From the NCBI RefSeq assembly GCF_949628215.1, contig NC_134310.1, forward strand, positions 14,579,418 through 14,643,417: DNA of 64,000 bases, written 5' to 3'. Positions 22,101 to 35,504 of the stretch are shown piece after piece. Position numbers and translations under genes: made by a program. The notes beneath the pieces are model-generated. The model had not been told where the DNA came from. It worked only from the letters and a program-made list of their open reading frames with translations, and searched no databases. Source of the stretch: Phalacrocorax aristotelis (Eukaryota; Chordata; Aves; Suliformes; Phalacrocoracidae). How positions within the stretch are numbered: position 1 is the stretch's first letter; each line of letters opens with the position of its first letter.

Positions 22101-24463
22101 CCCTCCTTTGTTCCAGCCTACAGGCAAGGTCCTAACCTCCCAGGTTTATCAGGTGTAATGTGCTGAACTTTGCTGTTCAGGGCAGTAATTAGAGATGGCA
22201 GAGGGTGTTGGCAATTGCAGTCTTCTGCATTTTTTACTTGACTGGATGCTGGAGTGAGAGTAGCCTCCATAAATGTAGTGCATTTGAGATTAATCTAATG
22301 TTCATAGGCATTTTAGGCATCAGTGTTCATGGGATAACTTATTTCACATGAAGAAGAGTAGCTGTAGCATTCATAAAGTTAGAAAACCCTTTCTGTCATG
22401 CTACAGTCTACTGGGGGAAGGACACAATTAGCTTAAATAGCAACTGTGAACAGAACAAATATAAACCAAATTACTATAAGCTAAAAACTAAGTCAACAGC
22501 TTCATAAGCATGACAGTGCAGAGGGAGCCAAACACTTGGTTTGACTTATATGCAGTTGCCAGTGAATACATTTTGTAACTGCTTGCCATTGTATGGCCAT
22601 AATCAACATGTATGTGAGGACTGGAGTATCCTAAGATCCAGGATATGATATATAGTCTCTTGATCAAGTGGGCATCTTTAGTAAGAACTAGCGGTACGCT
22701 TGTAGAATTAAATGAAAAATCTCACCATAGGCTTTTCCCTCTTAATAGAAGGAAAAGATGTTTCTTTGCATTATAACAACTGAGTTACTCCATGGCCACT
22801 GGATGGTCATTTGTTGTTGGAGCTCCTTTGGTATGTTATACCATAACACACTGGTTTATGTGTGCATTATACCTCTGTTAAACATTCATCATGTCCCTGC
22901 TAAGGGGTATTTAATGTTAAGTTACTTCATTTAGCTGCAACATTATCAACTATTATGGAAGGTATCTAGAATAAACATTGATATTGTAGGGCTCTTTAAG
23001 GCAAAAATGGTATTACATTATACTTCCAAATGAATGCATTTCCTTCCCTACGGTATTTATTAGGCACATTCAGTGTTATGAACCAGAACTCTCATGTTTC
23101 TGTCCAGACTTTCCTGCTCAACACACTTATGATGTGGCATATGCGCTTCAGTCTAAGACGTCCAGAAGCTACAGAGGTAACCTGCCCATGCACAGTAAAT
23201 CCAATGCATTGGAGAGGTACCTGCCACATCGAGCAGGCGCCACACTGCATCATTTGATCTGTGTGTATCCAGTACAGCTGGTGCATCTAGCCAGTGTCAG
23301 ACTGAGTGTGCATATGTCCCTGGACCAGCATATATATAAAAGTTTGTTTGCATGGGCACACCCAGGTTATCTAGGCTTTTAGAAAACTTAAGCATTCAAA
23401 TTCGCCTTTTTTTCATGGACAAAATTCTAAAAAAAGAAAGAACAGGACACATCTGGGTAAATCCAGATGCATTTAGCCCTAGAAGCCGATTTCTCTGCAG
23501 TCTCAGGTATGACTACTGTATATACTCCTGTGAAGGGTGTTCTGAGACTTAAGGAGGAAAGGACTGAAATGCAAGAGAATATGGTTTTATTTTCATTTTA
23601 ACACTTATCATTTGTTTAAAGTTTTATGTCTTTGCTCCTTTTCAATTTAGGGACCTCGAAAATTTCCCGGTGTAAGTGTGTATCCTTTCAGATAGATGTT
23701 TTGCAGGTGTGGGTTGCTAGATAACATACCTGAACATACTTTTCTTGGACACCTTTCATAGGCCTCTTCAATATATTTTAGAAATCCCCATGTTCAGGGT
23801 CTGCAGATGACAAGCTGCGAAACCTTTCTTGGAAGGCTGAAGAATTCAGCTGTGTAGTGACTATTGATGGGGGAGGCTTTATTTGTCCACTAGAATAGGA
23901 TCCTCAGATTGATAGGTTGTAATGTCTTTGTAAATTATACTGTTCCTGATTAGGAAGTTTAAAATATTTAAAGTTACAGAGGTTGAGAGAAGCCATTGGG
24001 GTCATCGAGTCCTATCCCCCATAAATGCAGATGATCAGGGATGGATATCTAGTGCAAATATACAGTCCTCATCCCCCATGCACACTACCAAGCAACTGCA
24101 ACTTAAAACTTGTAGTACATAGGCAAAACCCCATGTAACTACACTTGTTGAGGAGTCTCATACTTCTGAGGTAATAAGTTAATGACAAATAATAAATGAG
24201 GAATACTAAATATTGCAGCATAACCATGTTCAGGATCATCAGACATCTAAATAGGCCACTGCCACATTAGTGCTGGTAGAATGGTTGACACTGCACAATT
24301 GCTATTTTTGATAAAACCAGCTGTAGTTTCTGATCAAGTAATATTTGGTAAGGGGAATTAAAGGATTCAATCAATTCAATGATTCTTGGAAATCCAGCCC
24401 TAAGAAGAAAGAAGAGAAGAAATAAAACAGAATAAAAAAAGATTTATTTGAGAAAGGTACTGA
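19125..24463 (+). other. GDNF: GDNF intron, 5' part
   Basis: Begins with donor GTAAGA. No coding exon or RNA gene was recognised. Moderately long open frames at 19939-20604 and 21301-21813 show no recognisable domain. A weak CR1-like remnant may lie near 23975-24030. Confidence 0.6.
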
Positions 24464-24966
24464 TGTGCGGAAAGTGGACTCCACAATCTGTAAGACTGTA
24501 AAGTAGGTATGTTTATTCAGCGCTGGGCAGCACGGGGGGTAGTCCCACCAAAGTTGTGCGTGCTCGTGTGATAGTTTGTCTTGGATTTATACAGTAAAGC
24601 ATTACATATACATAAGATTTTCCAATAAGCCTATACATATGCATGACCTTTCCCCGCTTTGTATTAAAATTAGCCAAAAAAAGTTATTTCCATAAATCTT
24701 TCCCAACTGAGCTTGCGCAGTGCCTCCTCGTGGTGGTCATTGGGGGTCGTAAAGATGAAGGCTGCTGGCTCCTCTTCGTCACCGCTAGTAACCTTTTGGT
24801 TTTGCGCAGACTCAGTTATCCCTTGACACTTGTCCAAACTGCAAAGTCAGTTTTAGCTGGTTCTTGAGACAATTTTCTATCCTTATCAGGAATTTGTCCT
24901 TCGCAGATGGATTCCAGGCCTCCTTGCTAATTATTTTACACAGTGGCTAGATAAGCGTTCCGCAAC
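24464..24966 (-). repeat. ERV LTR-like element in GDNF intron
   Basis: The plus strand begins TGTGCGGAAAGTGGACTCC and ends TTCCGCAACA. In minus sense an AATAAA lies at 24511-24516 (plus strand TTTATT). It resembles 11828-12362. No TSD was confirmed, so the limits may shift by some bases. Confidence 0.55.
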
Positions 24967-27900
24967 AATTAACTTTCAGCTGGATAAGCATTCAGCAATA
25001 GAACAGTTAACTTTTGGTTTTACATCTTAAAAGCCCCTTCCCCCTTTCAGTACAAGCAAAGCATTAAGACACAAAATATACATTAGAGTATGTCTGGTTT
25101 TAAGATCAAGGACAAAAAATGAATTATGTAAGACATTTCAAATATCAGCATTCTTTTTAAGGAATAAAGCCACATTGTATGACACTAGCAGATATTTAGG
25201 CTTTTGCCTTAGTCTGTATGTATTGGTACAGCACTTAAACTGAAACCTGCAGGTACATTTCTTTGAAGTCAGTGGGACTTGTACAAATGCTTTAATGATT
25301 ATTGAACAGGAATAGGCTTCAAAATAAGCAAATGCTGAAATCAAAATACTTTTCCTGCATCTGGGCCAGGCAGTGTTACAGCAGATATGCCAAAACTTCT
25401 CAGGTGGCCATGTTTTTAGAGACAAGCTGGTCATATCCACTTCAACAAGCTTCATACAAATATCTGGACTACCTCTGCTCCCATCCCAAGCGTGTAAGAT
25501 TTCTTTGGCAAAGCCAGCAATTACTCAGGAAATTTGTGTCAGGGAGGTGTGGATCCAATGTATTGGCCGGGAAGGGGGCAGAGCTCTTTGGAGCCTAGCT
25601 GCCTCTGAGCAGCTGCTGATGCCATCTGACAGGTCATGGTCCACACATCCCAGTGTGAGACCTCCTGCAGCAAAGCACGTAGCACCTGTCCTAGGGCGAG
25701 GGACTGATTATTATAATAAGAACATTTTCTCAACTGCAATATTAAAACTTTTCATATTGTTCCTATTGTAAACAGGTTGAAAAGCAGGTAGTGAAAGGCG
25801 GCAGTAGAAGAATGCATATTATTTATAGGTCAGATCAAAATCTGATAGCAGCAGAGATTGTCACAGTACGGGCATCAGCCATGGTTTTTCCTGGATGGCT
25901 CTGCTTTACTGCCCCAGGGAAGAGACTGGGATAGGGTCCCTTCCTGCTGCTTTGCTGCCTGTGTTTGTTTCTTGGGGACACTCCTAAAACCCAACAGGAG
26001 ATACAGTGTAAGAGCACAGGCAGCCTGGGAACAGTTGCTTGATTGGAGTAGGGTTGAGCTGTTGTTGCAGTGACACTTCTGCTGTTATTTCTGTTACTCT
26101 GTTCCCGTTCAGTGAACTGGCACTAAAGTGGGGCTGGGTGACCAATGTGGGGGTTTATTGATGTCGTGCGAGGGCTGGGCTGGATCACTTCTGCACCAGG
26201 AATGCTAAAGACAATTTCTTTTTATTACCAACAGTATTTCTTCCATTAAAAGTCTCGGTGTCGCAGCCTGTTAGCTGGCTGCATGCCTTCTTGCTAATAG
26301 AGGACACAGGTTCTGGGTCTCAGTCATACATACTCCTTTGAGGCTCTTGCAGGGATGGGACAGAACCAAATATTAGGAATAAACCCAGGTTTTACTGGGA
26401 AGCTGGAGATTTATCCAGCATGATATGGATTTGGAGGTGTACAAGGCCTTAGTGAGGACACATGGTGGGCAACAAGGCAGGTATGTGCTTCACCCAGGTT
26501 TGGCTCCTGCTCAGTCAGTAGCTTCAAGCAGGGAACTGCCACTTTTTCTTTTTCCCCCTTTTACAGTGTTTATGCTGTAACTTCTTCAGATGCAGAGACT
26601 GCCTCATGGGTGCTCGAGTACCCACACAGCTCTGTACAATAAGGCCCTAGTGCAGACAGGCTCCTGGCAGCTACTGCAGGAGCTGTCACAAAACCTCAAG
26701 AGCAACTGCTGAAAAGCTGTCTGGTCCTCAGTGCTACAGAGCTGGTTTTTCAAAGCTCTGAATCAGAAGCAAGACCACATCCTCTTGCTGCTTGACTGCC
26801 AGATGAGACACCCCTTTGCCCAGGGGCCAGAGGAGGGATCCAGCCCCAGGTGCCAGCCTGAAGTCAGACAGGATCTTGTGAACGAGTCCTGCCTGGACCA
26901 GACAAAAACCAAGAAACTCTTGTGGACAGGTCAGCTTGCAAGGCAGCTGGTGTGAGTGGCCCCGGCGTCATCCTCCAGGTTACTTAGCACTTTACCTTGA
27001 CGAGAGACAAGTGATACCAGTGAGAGGCTCCATTTCTAAGGGCTCTCTGAGTTGGAGGGGAGGATCCAGTATTTCCTGGGAGCTGGCAAGGCAGGGAGTG
27101 AGGTAGTAAACCAGAACTGTATTAAACATTTAAAGATGAGCTGACCCTGGTGTGTTTGATGCAGTATTTACTAATGGACACAACTGACTGGTTTCCATTT
27201 CACTCTTAGTCTCACAGATTTTCATGCAAGGCATGAAAGCAAAGTCATGCCTCAGAGAGGTGATATTTTAATTGTTTAAATCCCAAAAATTTTTCAGTAT
27301 AACTAGTTTTAACACCTGCCTTTGCTTTGATGCCTGCATGATAGTCTTTGTTTTTAATGAAAAGTATTTCTTTTTTAATAAAATAAATGTTTTATCCCCA
27401 CCACAGTTCACAACTTTTTACTTTACAAAGCAGACTGATCATCACGCTGGTAATTTTACCCTCACTAAGGTCACACGTCCACAAACAGATTACTCCAAGG
27501 GTCTCCTAAAGCACACCTTTGTGGTGTGAGATGGGGAGATTCTGTTTTTGCATAGGGATTGTCCACTATAATAAGTACCTGAAAACATTACTGCAAAGCA
27601 AACTAAATACAAAAATAATTAATGAATAAATTGTATACCACAGTCATCTGCATAAGCAGCAAAAAATTAGGATGATTCATTGCAATCACAGTTAGAGGCA
27701 CATTAATTGTATATTTCCCACTAGCAAATGATCTAAGAAGAAACATCTTTGTGTGTATAACTTTAGAGGAAGCTTATAAAACAACCAGGAAAGAAAGGAG
27801 ATTAAAATATTTTAGTTAAGAAGGTCCCAGATTAAAGTACCAGAACTGTTTTGAAAAAGGGCCCTTTGATCCTAACACAGATCTGGATCTGAATTTTCTA

Positions 27901-29993
27901 AAAAATGCTTATCATTATAATGAGCTGGATTAACCTCCTTGAACTTTGAAATCATACTTTAAGCAAGAATCTGAATGCTGCTGTTTGAACTTCTCCAACT
28001 GAAAGACAGCTGTGCTTAAGTGAAATATCCCGGTAATTTTATTAAATGTTTAGCCTGAACTTTTGATGTAATAGCTATGCAATCCCATAAATGCATGCAT
28101 AAAAGCTACAATGTAAAATAAAAATTTAATTTTGTAATTTTTAGTATACCTTATGTGATTTTTATTATATCACTTTAACTCAGGATATGCAAAGTGCCAA
28201 ATGATGCTGCAGTGATGTAATTACATTTTCCCAGGATCAGTACAGAAAACTATTCCTTAAAGTACAGTTTCCAGTAACTTAAAATGTCAAGTTTTATGAG
28301 ATTTAAAAAAAAAAGAAAACCCACTTATATAAATTATTATTTTGCAATCAATAGAATTTAAGCTTTTATTGTAAACCATAATAGAAAGCATGGTCAGAAG
28401 AGCCTTTTAAATCCATAACCAGGCACCAAAATGAGTAACTGGATTTTTTTCTCAAAAGCTGGAGATCCATCTTTTCCCACTGAAATCAATTTGTGGTCAG
28501 GTACAAACTGATGGTTTCTTGCTCTACCATGCTGAGTCACTGCCACTGCGGGGGAATATTTGGCTTTAAAATAAATCTGCTGCTAGTGAAATCAGAGGAA
28601 TAGTTTTACAAAATGTAATTGTGGTCACATTTGAACAGACAGAAATAAATTGCCCATTTTTCCTTAATGGAAACTGTTTTCTTGAGAATGTGATGAGTTT
28701 GGTTTGGATATTTGTTTAGACTTATTTTATGTAGAAGTCTGTCTGAACACTGTATATTTTATTTTTCTAAAAAGCACAGGCATCAGATCCCGGTCCTGCT
28801 GGCACGCAGTGTCTCTAATTGGAAATGCAAAGGCAGGCTCTGGGTGGTTTGCAGCGGGGAAGATGCCCAGAGGAAGGCACGTTTCCCTGTGTGCCCAAAG
28901 CAGAGCTCTGGGATGGCTTTCTGCAGAGGTTGGTGGGGAGCACCATGGGTGTTTGGCTGCAGGAGCCTGCGCCTGTACACGCTGCCAGCTCTTGCAGTGC
29001 CCAGGGGACAGGGACTGCTCAGGGATGGGCAGGTCAATGCCTCAGGTTCCAGAGAGCAGCAGTGAGGCGAGAATTTCAGTTTGTGTTCAAGAGGGGTGTT
29101 CCTAACCTGAAAGGTTGGGTCAAAACTATGATCTGAGTGTGCCCTAAAGGTTCAGAAAGCAAGCAAGCACCAAGCAGGCAATGCAAATGGTCTTGTTTTT
29201 TTAAAATGTATTTTAAATGAGTCTCATTTCTTTATTTTTGTTTGAATCCTGGAGTTTTGGATGTTTGGTGTTGACCAACTCTCTGCCCAGCCTGGTCACT
29301 CTTCTGGATTCCTATATTCACCAGTCCTGTGATGTTTTGTTCTTTCCTTCTTTACTTTTTTATTCATTTTCTGATCCTGTGAGAAACTCCTGGCAGATCA
29401 AGAGCCCTCGTTCAGCTGGACATGGAAGACTAATGGGGTCTGTGAGCCTTTTTGCCATGCTGTGAACAAGATACACAGAGGCCCTGTGTCCCCTGAGGGA
29501 GGATTTTACATTTCCAGGATGTATGGTCCTTTCCCTCAGGGAATGCCTGCTTTGAGGTGCATCACATTCACATATGTGTGAGCCAACCTTCACTAACCTA
29601 TATTGAGCATGTGCTGTTGTGGGCTATCCTGTTCTGTCCTATCCTATCCTAGGTGGCTTCAGATTTTAAAATTCTAATTCCTTCACATGCTGGAGCCAGG
29701 GACTACTGCTCAGAGAAGATCTTTACCGCCTTTATTGCCATAGTATCTGAACATTTTCTGCTGGCACTTTGTACGTGTGTATGTGTAAATACAACACACA
29801 TATGCACACAACCAAACTGTACATTTTATAAGAAGGGATAATAATATGTGCTTTTCCCAGGGATGTGAAATCCCCATGGAAAGCTCTGTCTGCTGTACAG
29901 TCAAGTCAGTGTAGTCCATGCAGTATTAGAGAAGCAAAGCTGCCAGGCTGTTGACCTTCATTCTGAGACTATAAACGGTTTTTAAACAGAGTT
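24967..29993 (+). other. GDNF: GDNF intron, middle part
   Basis: AT-rich non-coding DNA; no gene, RNA gene or repeat recognised apart from a short TCCTA-type simple repeat near 29630-29652. Confidence 0.55.
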
Positions 29994-30554
29994 TGAGACA
30001 GAGGGGTAACTAAGTAAAACAGATCATGGCTCAATCAAGTGGCTTTATTCAGGTTATAAACCAGCACTTGATGCCAAGGCAGCCCCTATGAGTGCGGTGG
30101 TGTTCCCTAGCCATGCAGCTTGGCTCAGCACTCTCTTCACCCTCAGCAGCACTTACTGTAGCACAGAGACAAAACAAGTGCTCTGCAGGCAGTGGCTGTG
30201 GTGTGGGAAGGTCTCTCGGCATCCCTGGAGCACATCTACCAAGTGCCTGTCAGGCTGGGGTGGTCCTGCTGTCAGCCTTCTCCACCTTCCCTGCTGTCCA
30301 TTAGCCTTTTATGGTCTTTAGTCCTTGGTCAGTGGTTATTGCTTATTTATGTATGATGTCTGGTGGTAGCTTCCTTAGCATTTACCTCTAGTGCCTTGTT
30401 TCAACCCATCACGCCTTGTGTTAATGCTGGCATTTCTATTTGGTTGCCCAGGGTTTTACTTCAAGAGTTTTTTACGGCATTTTGTTTCAGGCTCTCAGGC
30501 TTTGCGCTCATACTTATTGAACAGCTGAATATCCCTACTGAGTCATGACTGCCA
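29994..30554 (-). repeat. Probable 3' LTR of the intronic ERV
   Basis: In minus sense it begins TGGCAGTCATGACTCAG, carries a TATA-like CATAAAAGGC (near 30310) and an AATAAA (plus strand GCTTTATTCAGG near 30043), at sensible LTR spacing. The end near 29994 is approximate. Confidence 0.5.
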
Positions 30555-30574
30555 CCTTGGCATAGGCCACTAAG

Positions 30575-33118
30575 TCAACTCTTACTTCGCTCCTGGCTGT
30601 CAAGGTTTCCTTCGAACACCTGTGAGCCACTCAGTGAATGTTTGTAGTCACACCGATGACTACGCTTTGTTAAACAGCAGAAAATTAGCACCAAGCCACA
30701 TCCGATCAGTATGAGCCCCATTGCTTGGGTCCATGATTCAGTGGTTGCTGGGTCCAGCTGCGCTTGATGCAGTGCCAAGAGCACAGGCCCACACCACTGA
30801 GTGTGTGTTGAAACTCATCTTTTTGGGATTGTGTTTAAGCTGGTTGATTGCAGGGGATTGGAGGTGTTCCTTGAACGGTGCTAAATTTTGGAAGCAAACT
30901 TGGGGCTCATTGGCAGTCTAGTTGGAATGTGCCAAAAAAATGCATCATTGCATTGATCATGACTAGTTTGGGGCTCCACAGGTAGAGGGTGTTGTTGCTT
31001 ACAACTTGCAAGGACTCACTGGGTAGCCCAGTAATGCAGCTGCCATTGTGGTTAACACTGTGTACACATATAGTCCCATAACAGCATGTGTGGTTATAGG
31101 TGGGCAGACACTGACCAGGGTCGATAGGTCCAGCATATATCCTTGAGGGGGGGCTCTGTGCTCACCCACTGGTTCCCTAATATCAGCAATGTGCCTTGTG
31201 TCTCCTCAAGTGATGTAATCTCCAAATACTGGGGGTCACTGCAGGAATCCTCTGGACAGATTTGGATATGTGTTTGGGATATTTTCCAGTCCCCTGGGCT
31301 GAAGGGGAAGTCCACCCTGGAGACAGAAAATTGGCATTCATCTAACTCATAGTGCTGGCATCCCTCGCAGCGAATCTCCCAAGCGGCCTGATGTTGCAAT
31401 AGGGGATGAGCTGAGTAAGGATCCTTGGCTCTGTTAGACGTATCAGCCATGCATGCTTCATCCCAGGTTACAGCTTGGAGCACTTCTTGCATGTTTTGTG
31501 TTAGAGCCCCAGTGAGATTAGTGGGATCAGCCATGCTTCCAATTACCCCATCTTCTGGTTGCAGCAAGTCCATGTGTGTAGGTAGGGCTCTTCTAGTTGG
31601 ATACCCCATTGGCTTAATTATTTGATATACCTTTTCCCCTACTGCTTCCACCTTCTGCATGTTGACACCCCATGCCTGCATTAGCAGCGTTGCATAGGGC
31701 TCATCTATGGTGTGTTTCCTCCACCTTAATTATCATAGGCCACTTGCAGCACAGAAGGCTCTCAGCAACATTAGCCTCCTTGGTGCAGTTGGGGCAGTTA
31801 TCACGCATGGACCAGGACAGATGCCAGCATGGGCTCTGAGCAGGGACACAGTCCACAACATGGGCCTTTCCCCCCCTTTATCTGCCCTCCAGGCATACTT
31901 GGATTGGCTTGGGAAGGACAATGCTTGGATCCTATAACTGTCTGATTAATATTTAACCAAAGTAGACTCCTGCATATAGCACTGTTGCAGGAGTAGGTGA
32001 TGTTTTTGCACCTGAATTGCAAGCAGTTTGTTGTGGTTTAACCCCAGCTGGCAACTAAATACCACACAGCTGCTCGCTCACTCCCCCACCGGTGGGATGG
32101 GGGAGAGAATCAGAAGGGTAAAAGTGAGAAAACTTGTGAGTTGAGATTAGAACAGTTTAATAATTAAAATAAAACAATAGCAACAACAACAGCAACAATA
32201 ATGCAGTGAAAAGGAAAACAAAGAGAGAGGTGAAACCTGGGGGGGGAAATAAACAACCAAAACAAACAACAAGTGATGCAGCCACCCGCCAACCTGACGC
32301 CGCCAGTCCCTGAGCCACAACCACTCCACCCCACACCAACTCCCCCAATTAATATACTGATCATGACATCATATGGAATGGAATATCCCATTGGCCAGTT
32401 TGGGTCAGCTGTCTTGGCTGTGGCCCCGCCCCTCCTGGCTTCTTGTGCGTGTGGCAGAGCATGGGAAGCTGGAAAGGTCCCTGACTACTATAGGCACTAC
32501 TTAGCGACACTGAGCCGCTACTTAACAGCAACTAAAACATCAGTGTGCCATCGGCACTATACCAGATACAGTGAAGAAAATTAACTCTATTCCAGCCAAA
32601 ACCAGCACACAGTTTAAAAACAATGTGCCTAGTTGGTTTGTTGTCTCTTCAGGTAATCCACAGTTTTGCTTCTCCCTCACTGGACTTATTTCCCTCACTG
32701 CAAAGGTGGCATACCAGATCTGGGATAAATATGAGGCTGAAAGTTGCAGGCAGGAGTCTCCATGTATAGGTTGGCTTTCTCTGTAACAAGCTCTCAGTTC
32801 CTTCCTGATGGTTGACCCTTGCATGTGTTTCATTAAACCCTAGTATACTTCCCTGATGGTTGTATTTCACTCTCCACAGCCAACGTGTCATTGTGTCATA
32901 CTGTTGCTACAAGGGTTGGGCCAGAAATCTGTGACAGAGGTGTGGGCTGGGGTAGTCACAGTAGTATGAGGGGTTAATTTGATGGTGAGAGTGGGGAATG
33001 GCACAGCTAGAGCCATCTCCTCAGGGCCACATCCTTCCCCTATTGAGTTATAAGCTAAGAAACCTAGCTTATGTGTAAGAAACCTGGAAACCACCTGGTC
33101 CCACAGCAACAAGAACAA
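30575..33118 (-). pseudogene. Decayed ERV env, interrupted by a solo LTR
   Basis: Env-like fragments lie in order on the minus strand: 33118-32649 (surface-like, with a GFNETHARVN sequon), 32022-31801 (CKNITYSCN and LNINQT sequons), the longest piece 31681-31094 (195 residues, cysteine-rich with NLTGALTQNMQEV), and 30784-30575 with a clear membrane anchor (MGLILIGCGLVLIFCCL) and a basic tail. The order and the C-terminal anchor support an envelope glycoprotein. Between them lie frameshifts and stops, plus the 581-bp LTR at 32029-32609, so it cannot be expressed whole. The class of env was not determined. Confidence 0.6.
32029..32609 (-). repeat. Solo LTR with 5-bp TSD (CAGTT) nested in env
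   Basis: A 581-bp TGTTGTGGTTTAACCCC...CCAGCACA element, flanked by CAGTT at 32024-32028 and 32610-32614. Same family as 7696-8274. It interrupts the env remnant and is therefore younger than it. Confidence 0.92.
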
Positions 33119-33866
33119 GTGCCTCCTGCCAAACTCCTCTCCATCTGTATCTGTGCCAGGACCAAGGTTGTACTTCAGCGATGGGGGCTGTGCCAGCTCG
33201 ACGTGGATCGTCTTGCTTGATTGAGTCTAGCAAGGTATCTACCCCTTCTTGCTTTTAAGGAACATAGCCCACCCATTGCCTTGACCTGGACCTTGCTCAG
33301 TAGGGCAGTATTCTTATGGTGTAGGCAGACCAGCCCATCCTGCTACAGAGCCAGGTGGTGCATCCAATGAACACATCTATCCAAGCTAACCCCTTCCAGT
33401 AGGTATGGTTCATAGTGGGTATTTTGGTATGACAGAGGAGTGCAAGAAGGATGCACTTACCATTGGTTTCACAGGCTTATGGGGCTTGGCGCAAGGTCCT
33501 GCTTTGTTCGGGTCCTGTATAGCTGTATAGGTAGCAGCCATCCCTCCTTCATGTCTTTTCATAGTCACTGGTCTGGGAGATTGTTGCCATTACCATTGGA
33601 TACCTGTAAAACACAGTGGAATTCACTTTTCCCAGTCCCAAACTCTACAGTTTATAGGAACCTGCTTCCCATGTGTCACCCTCATTATGTGAAGGTACAA
33701 GGTTGCCTGCAGACCCTTTTACCAGTCTGCACTATTTAGCTGGAGCTGTCCATGAAAAACCATATATTTCTGATCCATCCCTATTTTATCATGGAAGGGG
33801 GCTTCTAGGATGTGGCTGCTTTGGAGTGGGGTCCATATTCCTCCTTAAGTGCAGATGCACTGTATT

Positions 33867-34300
33867 TCAGCAGGTTTTTGCACTAACAGAATTAACATGC
33901 TGCTGCCCCCATCTCCTGCATATTTGGTGCTTCTGTCGAGGATATAAAGGTGCACCTTTGCTAGGCAATGGGAGGCAGCCTTGTGTCGTCTTCTCTCCTG
34001 TTAAGAGAGTCCATGCCACCACATGTGGGCTGGGTACATTTGCTGCCTGGTCTCCCATCAGGGCTCCTGTCTGTTATAATGCTTATTAGGGAAATGTGGC
34101 GCTGAGCCTTTGCCTAAGGAGCTGTTCCTATCTTAGCACTTGACCAAGTGAGAGCCTTCGTGGCTCAGTGGAGGTACCCAGCCAGGTGCACTGTGTCAAG
34201 TATCACCTTTCCCAATGTTTGCAGTTCCTGGGACATTCTTAGGGGCCCTTCTGGAGTTGGAGCCCCCTTACATGCAGGGCCAGGTGCATGACACTGGTCT
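33867..34300 (-). pseudogene. ERV pol 3' end (integrase C-terminus remnant)
   Basis: The frame 34058-33867 reads LTGEKTTQGCLPLPSKG and YPRQKHQICRRWGQQ, which I recognise as the end of pol in avian ERV copies of this type. No catalytic residue is included. The upstream limit near 34300 is a guess, where recognisable similarity fades. Confidence 0.45.
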
Positions 34301-35504
34301 GTTATGTGGGTGGGCACTTAGGAGTTAAGTACAGAAAGAAGCATCCTCTTAGGTCTTCATGCAAAGGAAGTGAATCCTTAAAGACTCGATTTTTGGCACA
34401 ACGACTGAGAAAAATATCTCAATACTGCAATGTTGTTTAAGTGTTTAAGAGACAATCAATAATATAACATAAGGGCACCCACACATGGGCTCATAACAGC
34501 CTGAACCTCCATTAAATCACTGTATTCACTAAAGCAGATCACATATTGAGGGATTTAGTCCATGGGAAGTTTAAAGAGCTCAAAATGTGATTTTATTCCA
34601 AATCATGATGAAAAGCTGAAATCTCAGAATGTTTCAGAAGAACACGTTCAATTTCACTCTCCTTGAAGTGTTTCATTCTGCTAGTATCAAAACATTTAAT
34701 TGACTTCAACATTTAATTTACTTGATTAATTTATCTCTGGTAGAGTAGATATAAAATGAAAAATGAAATAGATATTTTAATTTCATAAAAAGAAAATGCA
34801 TTAATAACATTTCCCTGGAAAATTAACATAATACTTCTATTCTGACCTATTTATACTCAGTCTAATCAGTGTCTTGTGATATTAAATAATTCCATGAGAA
34901 ATTTTTCAAAAGCTCTGATAATAATTATCCCCTAAAAGCATTTTAAAAAGCAGGAATTCAGCCAGGAATAACAGCTCAGCCTGGCAGCCCAGGAAATTCC
35001 TCCTTCTGTCCTGCCCAAAAACCTTATCAATAGGTAGCTTTGGCAATACTAACCACTGCTGGTGTGAAGACAACAATTAACAATTATAATCACAAAATTG
35101 CTTTAAAGAAACCTCATCCTTTTGCCGCTTTGCTGGGAAGAGCCTGTATAACCTCTCTACAGTAGCTTCATACACCCATTAACTGATATTTATATCATGA
35201 CATGCTTTTCTTTCCCTTGATTTTGACAGGGCTTATTCAATATTGAAAGATGTGCCAGAGTGCTGCCAAGCATCAGCAGACACCTACAGAGATACATACA
35301 TATCTCATTTCTTTTTACCCAAATGAGTTTCCATGATGATCTAAATCATTCCAAATTCTCCCTGATTTCTGAGGGTCCTGGGTGCACTCTGAAGTAATGG
35401 CTGGGGCAGCTTGCATGTGTCTAACATTTTTGAGCCACGAATGGATAAACTTCCATTAACGACAACTGACGTGTGACAAAGTCTTTTCTCTATTTTCCAA
35501 ACAG
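34301..35504 (+). other. GDNF: GDNF intron, 3' end
   Basis: Non-coding, AT-rich; ends in a polypyrimidine tract and AG acceptor at 35503-35504. Confidence 0.7.

Larger units (their letters stand above)
29994..34300 (-). mobile_element. 5'-truncated ERV: pol end, env and 3' LTR, antisense in GDNF intron
   Basis: In minus-strand order there are the C-terminal end of integrase (about 34300-33867), a long decayed env (about 33118-30575) and a 3' LTR (about 30554-29994). No 5' LTR, gag or reverse transcriptase is present. A younger solo LTR (32029-32609) sits inside env. The element is old: env is split over several frames. Confidence 0.7.

Noticed and set aside
23960-24035. CR1 LINE remnant
   Set aside because: A short resemblance to CR1 (GGGGTCATCGAGTCC) only; too little to call a feature with confidence.
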